64,000 nt of DNA from Apium graveolens. Lineage: Eukaryota > Streptophyta > Magnoliopsida > Apiales > Apiaceae. The position numbers and the translations under genes are program-made. The notes below the pieces were generated by a model, which ran no database searches, had not been told where the DNA came from, and worked only from the letters and a program-made list of their open reading frames with translations. Where the stretch lies: assembly GCF_009905375.1 (NCBI RefSeq), contig NC_133652.1:124331205-124395204 (forward strand), written 5' to 3'. Positions 22,606-32,590 of this stretch are shown piece by piece. Within the stretch, counting starts at the first letter, position 1; the number at the start of each line of letters is the position of its first letter.

Positions 22606-23912
22606 TGTTAGGTCCCAATGTGTTTGTAGAAGGGGGGGGTTGAATACAAACAGTACCGAATAATCGAATAAATGCGGAATAAAAAATGTGAAACAAAATT
22701 CAAGTTAAATAACAATATTATTAAACTTGAAAGGTGTTACAACAACTGTATCGATTACAAGGTATTAATCTCAAATCAATTATCATAAATCTAGAATAAA
22801 TTCGACATGAACTTTTTCTATTTTTGCAATAATTAGAATCAAATGCTAAACGCGATTTGAGATTAAGTTCTAGGGATTTTGATCCGCTAGATTGTTACAC
22901 AAGAACAAGATAAATAATTCTAGTGGTTTGGATTTAACATTAACAAACTAGAATTTTGATCTTGATGTAAGCAGAGAAGAAAATAAAATGTTTCAAGGCG
23001 GCTGCTTTCTTTTCTTTGTTCTTGAATGTGTTCTGTATGATTGAGATTATTGAGTTGAATGACTTCTGCTTCTATTTATCAACAGCCGAATTAATTGAAT
23101 TGGAATGACAATCCTTTAAGCTTGTATGACAATCGGTGAGACTATCCTTTTGAGCTAGCAAGACAATCGTTTGAACCAGCATGACTATCGGTAGGACAAT
23201 CTTTTAAACTGGCATGACAATCGGTAGGACAATCTTTTGAACTGGCATGACAATCGGTATGACAATCCAGATTGTCATGCTAGTTCATTTTCAATTGTCT
23301 TGCTGATTTAAGATTGAATTTAATCCAATTAAACTTCTGAAAATTCCTAAAATTAATTCTGAATTAATTAATCAATTAATTTAATTAATCAATAAATTAA
23401 TCTTTGCAGATATAAATTATTTTCTTAATTAAATTATATGACTTAATTAATTAATAGAGAATTAATACTAACCCTGAGCAGCATCCATTCTTCTGAATAT
23501 CTTCTGAAAATCACTGAGAATTATGAATCAATTCCGCCACTTCAATGTTGACACTCGATGTACTGTCTGGTTCATGAGTGACTAACTTCCGTGACGTTTC
23601 TTCATGTCTTGACTTTGACACTTTGATTTTCTTCAGATTAAATCCTTGTAATTAATGATACTCTGACGAGATCTCTGTCACTTGATTAAATCCACGATCT
23701 TGATTTATATCACTGAGGCATGATCAACTTCTTGAACTTCTTCCAGTGAATTAACTCCTCAAGTTTGTAGATGAACCTTGTTTCTGAATCCTTTGACAGA
23801 TATTACTTTGCGAGATCTCTCTGACGGTAGATCCACTATTTACTTATTACATTCTTATTTGAGTTGAGTTGAATCCTCGAATATACAAATAGGCTATGAC
23901 ATATGACTTACA
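22606..23912 (-). repeat. Copia LTR 1 (outer 3' LTR of the array)
   Basis: It starts TGTTAGG and ends ACTTACA on the plus strand. By eye it differs from LTRs 2-4 at three sites (near 22668, 22789 and 23209), where LTRs 2-4 agree with one another. Confidence 0.95.
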
Positions 23913-23926
23913 ATCTCCCCCTATTT
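23913..23926 (-). other. Copia polypurine tract (unit A)
   Basis: AAATAGGGGGAGAT on the minus strand, touching the LTR. Copies lie at 30069-30082 and 36226-36239. Similar G-runs occur inside the domain at 24151-24160 and 24425-24434. Confidence 0.88.
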
Positions 23927-24883
23927 GTTTGTTAGACAATAACACACAAATACCTAGAGGATAACTCAACTAACAAATAAGAAAAAGATATAAACAAAAA
24001 TGCAAAGTAAATAGTAGAAAAGTTCTGGACTAGATTTAACATTTTCCAGATTCCAAGTAGATGTTCCTCTAGACTGAACATATCTTCAAGTAGTTCCATC
24101 TTCATTTGTACAACCATATTTCCTGTTGAGAAGCACATATCTCTCTTGCTTCTCCCCCTATGAGAATCAACTGATTAAAGAAGATCACCTTCGTTTACCA
24201 CCTCTCCCGTACAATAGGATCCGCAGATAAAAACCAATGGTACTCCCCTAACAACTTCTTCCCTTACTAGAAAATCACCTTATGTTTACCACCTCTCCCG
24301 TACAATAGGATCCGTAGTTACAAACAATAATGGTGTGGTGTAGTGTACATATGATCTTTTTCTTCCTCCCTTGTCATTTTTCCCCTTAGTTGAGGAATCC
24401 TCCAAACTATTACTTAAGCTTTTATCTCCCCCTTAAAGAAGGAATGTATGCCGTCGTCTGAAGGAGTTCTCATATTTCACTTGGTTGGAAAAGAAATAAC
24501 AAGTGTTTCTCTTTCTTCCTCACTGTGAGTGTGTGATTCTGTTTAGTGTACCTCACATGTATTTCACTCTTCTCTCCACTCGTGTTTACATTCTTTCTCA
24601 CAAGTGTATCACTCTTCTCTCATAGCTCCATAATCCAGCTGTACCTGCAAGGAAAATCACCTTAGCCATCCTTTAAGGAGGTCACAGGTGGTGCAATGGG
24701 AGTTCACAAATCCCCATCCTTGTTAAACTCGTCAGATAAATCTGAGTCATAATCTACAAGTTGCTAGTTTCCCTTTTAGGGTTCCAGATTTGAATTCTGG
24801 GAAGGTAAACAATGATCCAGCGATTTTAGCATAAAGATCAAAGTTCCCTTCTAATGTCTGTGAAGACACTTCCTTGTGACTCA

Positions 24884-25114
24884 TCAGGTAATATCTGAAT
24901 CATTGTCAACAAGTTGCCGATCTGCACCTATGTCAGATCCACTATCCGCAGATGCATCCAGGGGATTTAAGCCTGGGGAGGTAGACACTGACCACTGACA
25001 TATGGCTTTTGGATCAGTATCCTCTCCTAACACCTGTAAAGGCAATTGGTCCACTAACGAACCTTGAACAATCGAATCTGACCTTAAAATGGTCGAAACT
25101 CTTGTTTCCGTCAA
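24884..25114 (-). other. Short conserved open frame downstream of the pol deletion (unit A)
   Basis: 76 codons (MTETRVSTILRSD ... DNDSDIT), Asp/Ser-rich near the end, present in all units (31041-31271; 37198-37428 with Thr4 to Ile). It sits where SIRE-type elements can carry an extra env-like ORF after pol, so it may be a relic of one. I cannot recognise a domain; conservation among near-identical units says little. Confidence 0.3.
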
Positions 25115-26234
25115 CTCATCCTTTGTGTGTGTAACCTCTCCTTGTGCATCAAGAATTGATTATGTTTGAAGTGGTGACACTACATCGGATACCTTGGCCG
25201 ACAGGCAAAATTCAATAGACTCACCCTGTTGAGAGAATGAATCTAGTAACTATTTTTGTGCCTTTTCAGCCATTACATCTTTTTGAGAAGATGTCTGGGG
25301 GCTAGCAGTTGTCTCGGTTTAAATACTACTCATCTATGTATGAGACAGAGCTACTGGGTTGACTACAGAACCTTCCTTATGTGGTGCACTAGGCACTATC
25401 TCCCTCACGCTCATTCATACTACATTTAGTGGTAAGAGAGTGTTGGTTGGTTCTGTTTTTGTGTTTGTCTTTACAGTCTGGGATAGATGTTGTGGGTTTT
25501 CAACCTCATGACTGTCAATGAAAGAAAGTCATTGGAGACTGAACCTGTAACACAGAATATATGGTAATAGAGAGAAAATGATTTACAATAGTGATTTCAA
25601 AAGATTTTACATGAAATAAGAAATCACTAATGTAGAAAGAAGTTTGATTTTGTTTTTCAATGTGAATGAGTTTTTGATAAAACATTGATCACTTAGGGTA
25701 AAGTCTAAGTAATTCTCATTCATGTCAAAAGCTTACAAATATCTGCAACATAATGTTAACAAGATATCATTGACCGATACTTGTCAAGTACTTTAGATAC
25801 TAATTGTTATGTTGCATAAACAATATACCACTGCACATATAAAACAATATGATTGTGCTTAGTGATAAGATAGTTACTAATATGACGACTCTACTTATTC
25901 ATATAAAATTATAACTTCTGTTAGAGTGCCATACCATGTCCTTGACGATTGCTTGAGCAGTATACTCGTTCATACCAACCTGAAGTGAGATTGTGAAGAA
26001 GAGATTGCATAGTCCAATAGATCTGCAACTGCAAAGTCCATGAACTGTGGTGCACTGACTTCCTCTTTTGACTCACCAATCAGGAGTACACTTGTACACA
26101 TCTTACTAGAGTACAATTCCAAGTGTAATGTGCAGCAGGTGTCTGATATGTCGTAATATTCTCAAGTCTCGTCACTGGTGCTATATGTTAAATACTGCTT
26201 CCTGATAATAACCTAGCACAATATACAAAATTAC

Positions 26235-26426
26235 AATGATAACATTCCCAGCTTGCAAACAGCCATATCCCTCAGATAAACCTTTGCTGTTATCTCCAAA
26301 GGTAATCAGGGGCCAGCTTTCTCAATCCACATTTGATAGCAGGGCTCTATCTCCGGTCATATGTCTTGATGATCCACTGTCAAGAATCCACACTACCGGT
26401 TACACCTGTTTAATGCCCTGCACTTC
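26235..26426 (-). pseudogene. Copia protease remnant (unit A)
   Basis: In a frame different from gag, the minus strand reads VVWILDSGSSRHMTGDRALL and WPLITFGDNSKGLSEGYG, ending at GNVII. This is the N-terminal two thirds of copia aspartic protease, with the catalytic DSG present. A TAA lies just before it and a TGA between its halves, and it is off-frame from gag, so it is not usable. Just after GNVII the homology stops: a deletion took the end of protease, integrase, RT and RNase H. Confidence 0.85.
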
Positions 26427-26433
26427 AAATGGA

Positions 26434-28665
26434 TTAGACCTTCTTCGGAACCCAAACTTGGTTGGGCCCGGCATACTTGTAGAATTGTCCTTTGTCAGGC
26501 AAAACAACATTTTTAATTTTAACGATCTCAACATCCTCAATGACTGAACATTTGACCTTGTAAATAGCCTTAACAAATTTCTGTTTAAGCTTAGGCACAA
26601 ATGTCTCCTTTCTAGCCTTAGAAGGACTAGCAGTCTTAGACCTATCATGCTTCTTGTTATTCACATGCTGACGAGGAGTAGTCTTATCATTAGACACATG
26701 CTTACCATTAAAATAAGCATACATCATATTAAAAGCACAAGACATACAATTAGCAACACCACATGCTTTATGAGAGTGATTAACAGCAGGTAATTTATTC
26801 ATGGTAGACATGGAATTATTGTTATCCAACTCATGTGTGTCTGAGTTAGTCTCAGTTGCTTTCACAACTTTGACTGGAACTTTCGACTCACTTGACTTGG
26901 AAACAATCTTCTCATTAGCATGATCTTCAGCACGTATTTCTTCATGAATAACAGAAGAGGTCGCATCAAATGGTTCAGCAATTGATGCTTTATAGAGGGG
27001 TTCATCAACACCCTTAAGCACATGTGGTACTTCCCTCCCTTTAGCACAGACATGAGGAGGGGAGTTTATGCCTAATTCTCCAATAGCAGCATTGTAATAA
27101 TAACCTATTCCAGATGTTTGATTAACAGCTTGCTTACTGTAGAACTCTTTAGCCTTCGAACAAGAATTGAAGTAGGCTCTAACCTTAGTCTCAAGACCGG
27201 TGATCTTGTCTTTGAGAATAGTTTCGAGTTTTCTATAACAGTCAACTCTATTCTCTAGAAAAGATACCTGTTCTTTTAATTTGTCTTGATTAATATGCAC
27301 AAGTCTTAATTCATTGACCTCTTTCTCAAGGTCTGTGATCTGTAAACTTAACAGTTCATTATCACGACGTGCACAATCTAAGTTACCTCTTAGATGATAA
27401 ACCATTTCAGCATCAGAAAGTTTTACCTCTATTCTTGACGATGAAGCTTTTCCATCAATAGCCATAAGAGCAAGATTTCCTTCTTCTTCATCTTCACTAT
27501 CAGTATCATCCCAGCTTCTTCCCTTTGCCAGATAAGCCCTTTCAGAGTTCTTTCTTACTTGCTTTGGCTTCCTACATTCTGTGGCAAAGTGTCCCAACTC
27601 ATTGCAGTTATAGCATCTAATGGTGCTTCGATCAACCATCCCTGTTTTGTACCCACCACTGCTGGTGTTAGAGGATGAAGATCCACCTTTCTGGAATTTG
27701 TTGTAGTTGGACTTGTACTTAAGCTTGGGATTCCTCCTGAATCTGACATTAGAGAATCTCTTGACAATTTGGGCCATTGATTCGTCTTCCAATTGCTCCA
27801 GCTCTTCCAAGGAATAAAAATCATCACTTGATTGATTTGTAGTAGGAGGATCATATTCTGCTACTAACTCATTTTCCTCACCCTTGGAAAACTGTACCAT
27901 TCTTTCTAACTGTTGAGATTGTTGTTGTTGTTGACCTTCAGCTACAAGTGCAGTAGATGTGCTGACCATTCTATCCTTCCCGTAGACTTCCTTCTGTTGA
28001 ATCTGCTCCAACTCATAAGTTTTTAACACTCCATAGAGCCTGTCCAAAGAAATCTCACTCAGATCTCTAGCTTCTCTAATGGCAGTGATTCTATGTTCAA
28101 GATGAGCTGACAGTGTTAAAAGGAACTTTTTGTTGACCTCCCTGATTGAATAATACTTTCCATTGATGTTCAGGTTGTTGATCAATGCATTGTACCTCTC
28201 AAACACTTCAGTAATTCCTTTTCCTGGATTTGATTTGAAATGTTCATATTCAGAGGTTAGGATTTCCAACTTGTTCTCCCTAACTTCCTCTGTGCCTTCA
28301 TTAATTACCTCAATAGTTTCCCACATGTGTTTAGAATTTTTACAGTTCATCACATGTCTGTTCATCAAGGGATCAAGGGAATCAATTAATATTAATTGAA
28401 GGCTGGCATCCAAGGAGGCTTCTTCCTTCTCAGCAGGAGTAAAATCTTCGGGCTCTTTTGGATAGGTTCTAGCTTTAGTAGTCACCACACCATCTATTAT
28501 TACCTCCGGTTCAATAACCATCGGAGTTTTTATACCCTTCTTTAACAAGTTTGAATATTTGGGATTTGCAACTTGTAAAAATAATAGCATCTTCTTCTTC
28601 CACATGATATAATTCTCTTTATCAAATTGTGGAATTTTAACGGTTCCAACTTTATGTGAAGTCAT
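26434..28665 (-). CDS. gag: Copia Gag, intact frame (unit A)
   Basis: The frame is open for 758 codons from 28710; I place the start at Met16 (28665), because MTSHKVGTVKIPQFDKENY matches the usual N-terminus of plant copia Gag and the first 15 residues are odd. A copia Gag core follows (YIMWKKKMLLFLQVA, DPLMNRHVMNC, ITEVFERYNALINNLN). A poly-Gln stretch lies near residues 275-285, a basic Ser-rich stretch before 365, and one CCHC knuckle CYNCNELGHFATEC at about 366-379. Residues about 440-520 form a long coiled coil. It ends at VWVPKKV, where copia polyproteins normally run on into protease. Only Gag can be made here, so particles would need Pol from a relative. At two variant sites: Lys in NPGKG and Ser in KSSESK. 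Confidence 0.93.
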   Translation of the reverse strand: MTSHKVGTVKIPQFDKENYIMWKKKMLLFLQVANPKYSNLLKKGIKTPMVIEPEVIIDGVVTTKARTYPKEPEDFTPAEKEEASLDASLQLILIDSLDPLMNRHVMNCKNSKHMWETIEVINEGTEEVRENKLEILTSEYEHFKSNPGKGITEVFERYNALINNLNINGKYYSIREVNKKFLLTLSAHLEHRITAIREARDLSEISLDRLYGVLKTYELEQIQQKEVYGKDRMVSTSTALVAEGQQQQQSQQLERMVQFSKGEENELVAEYDPPTTNQSSDDFYSLEELEQLEDESMAQIVKRFSNVRFRRNPKLKYKSNYNKFQKGGSSSSNTSSGGYKTGMVDRSTIRCYNCNELGHFATECRKPKQVRKNSERAYLAKGRSWDDTDSEDEEEGNLALMAIDGKASSSRIEVKLSDAEMVYHLRGNLDCARRDNELLSLQITDLEKEVNELRLVHINQDKLKEQVSFLENRVDCYRKLETILKDKITGLETKVRAYFNSCSKAKEFYSKQAVNQTSGIGYYYNAAIGELGINSPPHVCAKGREVPHVLKGVDEPLYKASIAEPFDATSSVIHEEIRAEDHANEKIVSKSSESKVPVKVVKATETNSDTHELDNNNSMSTMNKLPAVNHSHKACGVANCMSCAFNMMYAYFNGKHVSNDKTTPRQHVNNKKHDRSKTASPSKARKETFVPKLKQKFVKAIYKVKCSVIEDVEIVKIKNVVLPDKGQFYKYAGPNQVWVPKKV

Positions 28666-28746
28666 TATGAATTTTTGAATAAATAAAAATTCAAGGAGTT
28701 GAAAAATCACAAAAGTCTAGGATCTTGATTTGTTCGTTAATCAGAA

Positions 28747-28760
28747 GGCTCTGATACCAA
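28747..28760 (-). other. Copia primer-binding site (unit A)
   Basis: On the minus strand this reads TTGGTATCAGAGCC, one base after the LTR, complementary to the 3' end of initiator tRNA-Met. Identical sites lie at 34904-34917 and 41061-41074. Confidence 0.92.
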
Positions 28761-28761
28761 T

Positions 28762-30068
28762 TGTTAGGTCCCAATGTGTTTGTAGAAGGGGGGGGTTGAA
28801 TACAAACAGTACCGAATAATCGAATAAATACGGAATAAAAAATGTGAAACAAAATTCAAGTTAAATAACAATATTATTAAACTTGAAAGGTGTTACAACA
28901 ACTGTATCGATTACAAGGTATTAATCTCAAATCAATTATCACAAATCTAGAATAAATTCGACATGAACTTTTTCTATTTTTGCAATAATTAGAATCAAAT
29001 GCTAAACGCGATTTGAGATTAAGTTCTAGGGATTTTGATCCGCTAGATTGTTACACAAGAACAAGATAAATAATTCTAGTGGTTTGGATTTAACATTAAC
29101 AAACTAGAATTTTGATCTTGATGTAAGCAGAGAAGAAAATAAAATGTTTCAAGGCGGCTGCTTTCTTTTCTTTGTTCTTGAATGTGTTCTGTATGATTGA
29201 GATTATTGAGTTGAATGACTTCTGCTTCTATTTATCAACAGCCGAATTAATTGAATTGGAATGACAATCCTTTAAGCTTGTATGACAATCGGTGAGACTA
29301 TCCTTTTGAGCTAGCAAGACAATCGTTTGAACCAGCATGACTATCGGTAGGACAATCTTTTGAACTGGCATGACAATCGGTAGGACAATCTTTTGAACTG
29401 GCATGACAATCGGTATGACAATCCAGATTGTCATGCTAGTTCATTTTCAATTGTCTTGCTGATTTAAGATTGAATTTAATCCAATTAAACTTCTGAAAAT
29501 TCCTAAAATTAATTCTGAATTAATTAATCAATTAATTTAATTAATCAATAAATTAATCTTTGCAGATATAAATTATTTTCTTAATTAAATTATATGACTT
29601 AATTAATTAATAGAGAATTAATACTAACCCTGAGCAGCATCCATTCTTCTGAATATCTTCTGAAAATCACTGAGAATTATGAATCAATTCCGCCACTTCA
29701 ATGTTGACACTCGATGTACTGTCTGGTTCATGAGTGACTAACTTCCGTGACGTTTCTTCATGTCTTGACTTTGACACTTTGATTTTCTTCAGATTAAATC
29801 CTTGTAATTAATGATACTCTGACGAGATCTCTGTCACTTGATTAAATCCACGATCTTGATTTATATCACTGAGGCATGATCAACTTCTTGAACTTCTTCC
29901 AGTGAATTAACTCCTCAAGTTTGTAGATGAACCTTGTTTCTGAATCCTTTGACAGATATTACTTTGCGAGATCTCTCTGACGGTAGATCCACTATTTACT
30001 TATTACATTCTTATTTGAGTTGAGTTGAATCCTCGAATATACAAATAGGCTATGACATATGACTTACA
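28762..30068 (-). repeat. Copia LTR 2 (shared, internal)
   Basis: This 1307-bp LTR serves both as 5' LTR of the left unit and 3' LTR of the middle unit. It appears identical to LTRs 3 and 4 at every site I compared. Confidence 0.95.
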
Positions 30069-30082
30069 ATCTCCCCCTATTT
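30069..30082 (-). other. Copia polypurine tract (unit B)
   Basis: Same 14 bases as unit A, directly beside LTR 2. Confidence 0.88.
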
Positions 30083-32391
30083 GTTTGTTAGACAATAACA
30101 CACAAATACCTAGAGGATAACTCAACTAACAAATAAGAAAAAGATATAAACAAAAATGCAAAGTAAATAGTAGAAAAGTTCTGGACTAGATTTAACATTT
30201 TCCAGATTCCAAGTAGATGTTCCTCTAGACTGAACATATCTTCAAGTAGTTCCATCTTCATTTGTACAACCACATTTCCTGTTGAGAAGCACATATCTCT
30301 CTTGCTTCTCCCCCTATGAGAATCAACTGATTAAAGAAGATCACCTTCCTTTACCACCTCTCCCGTATAATAGGATCCGCAGATAAAAACCAATGGTACT
30401 CCCCTAACAGTTTCTTCCCTTACTAGAAAATCACCTTGGGTTTACCACCTCTCCCGTACAATAGGATCCGTAGTTACAAACAATAATGGTGTGGTGTAGT
30501 GTACATATGATCTTTTTCTTCCTCCCTTGTCATTTCTCCCCCTTAGTTGAGGAATCCTCCAAACTATTACTTAAGCTTTTATCTCCCCCTTAAAGAAGGA
30601 ATGTATGCCGTCGTCTGAAGGAGTTCTCATATTTCACTTGGTTGGAAAAGAAATAACAAGTGTTTCTCTTTCTTCCTCACTGTGAGTGTGTGATTCTGTT
30701 TAGTGTACCTCACATGTGTTTCACTCTTCTCTCCACTCGTGTTTACATTCTTTCTCACAAGTGTATCACTCTTCTCTCATAGCTCCATAATCCAGCTGTA
30801 CCTGCAAGGAAAATCACCTTAGCCATCCTTTAAGGAGGTCACAGGTGGTGCAATGGGAGTTCACAAATCCCCATCCTTGTTAAACTCGTCAGATAAATCT
30901 GAGTCATAATCTACAAGTTGCTAGTTTCCCTTTTAGGGTTCCAGATTTGAATTCTGGGAAGGTAAACAATGATCCAACGATTTTAGCATAAAGATCAAAG
31001 TTCCCTTCTAATGTCTGTGAAGACACTTCCTTGTGACTCATCAGGTAATATCTGAATCATTGTCAACAAGTTGCCGATCTGCACCTATGTCAGATCCACT
31101 ATCTGCAGATGCATCCAGGGGATTTAAGCCTGGGGAGGTAGACACTGACCACTGACATATGGCTTTTGGATCAGTATCCTCTCCTAACACCTGTAAAGGC
31201 AATTGGTCCACTAACGAACCTTGAACAATCGAATCTGACCTTAAAATGGTCGAAACTCTTGTTTCCGTCAACTCATCCTTTGTGTGTCTAACCTCTCCTT
31301 GTGCATCAAGAATTGATTATGTTTGAAGTGGTGACACTACATCGGATACCTTGGCCGACAGGCAAAATTCAATAGACTCACCCTGTTGAGAGAATGAATC
31401 TAGTAACTGTTTTTGTGCCTTTTCAGCCATTACATCTTTTTGAGAAGATGTCTGGGGGCTAGCAGTTGTCTCGGTTTAAATACTACTCATCTATGTATGA
31501 GACAGAGCTACTGGGTTGACTACAGAACCTTCCTTATGTGGTGCACTAGGCACTATCTCCCTCACGCTCATTCATACTACATTTAGTGGTAAGAGAGTGT
31601 TGGTTGGTTCTGTTTTTGTGTTTGTCTTTACAGTCTGGGATAGACGTTGTGGGTTTTCAACCTCATGACTGTCAATGAAAGAAAGTCATTGGAGACTGAA
31701 CCTGTAACACAGAATATATGGTAATAGAGAGAAAATGATTTACAATAGTGATTTCAAAAGATTTTACATGAAATAAGAAATCACTAATGTAGAAAGAAGT
31801 TTGATTTTGTTTTTCAATGTGAATGAGTTTTTGATAAAACATTGATCACTTAGGGTAAAGTCTAAGTAATTCTCATTCATGTCAAAAGCTTACAAATATC
31901 TGCAACATAATGTTAACAAGATATCATTGACCGATACTTGTCAAGTACTTTAGATACTAATTGTTATGTTGCATAAACAATATACCACTGCACATATAAA
32001 ACAATATGATTGTGCTTAGTGATAAGATAGTTACTAATATGACGACTCTACTTATTCATATAAAATTATAACTTCTGTTAGAGTGCCATACCATGTCCTT
32101 GACGATTGCTTGAGCAGTATACTCGTTCATACCAACCTGAAGTGAGATTGTGAAGAAGAGATTGCATAGTCCAATAGATCTGCAACTGCAAAGTCCATGA
32201 ACTGTGGTGCACTGACTTCCTCTTTTGACTCACCAATCAGGAGTACACTTGTACACATCTTACTAGAGTACAATTCCAAGTGTAATGTGCAGCAGGTGTC
32301 TGATATGTCGTAATATTCTCAAGTCTCGTCACTGGTGCTATATGTTAAATACTGCTTCCTGATAATAACCTAGCACAATATACAAAATTAC

Positions 32392-32583
32392 AATGATAAC
32401 ATTCCCAGCTTGCAAACAGCCATATCCCTCAGATAAACCTTTGCTGTTATCTCCAAAGGTAATCAGGGGCCAGCTTTCTCAATCCACATTTGATAGCAGG
32501 GCTCTATCTCCGGTCATATGTCTTGATGATCCACTGTCAAGAATCCACACTACCGGTTACACCTGTTTAATGCCCTGCACTTC
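32392..32583 (-). pseudogene. Copia protease remnant (unit B)
   Basis: Same stops and same truncation point as in unit A, so the damage predates the duplication of units. Confidence 0.85.
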
Positions 32584-32590
32584 AAATGGA

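Larger units (their letters stand above)
23913..28761 (-). mobile_element. Copia internal domain A (left unit)
   Basis: 4849 bp: primer site 28747-28760, gag 26434-28665, protease remnant about 26235-26426, then about 2.3 kb of non-coding or decayed sequence to the polypurine tract at 23913-23926. Integrase, RT and RNase H are absent. Confidence 0.93.

Noticed and set aside
26236..26547. Plus-strand 103-residue frames beside copia gag (also 32393-32704 and 38550-38861)
   Set aside because: They are antisense to the protease remnant and the gag end.
29228..29434. 68-residue repetitive protein in the copia LTR
   Set aside because: It is the 33-bp LTR repeat read as 11-residue units, and LTR 1 lacks it because of one substitution.
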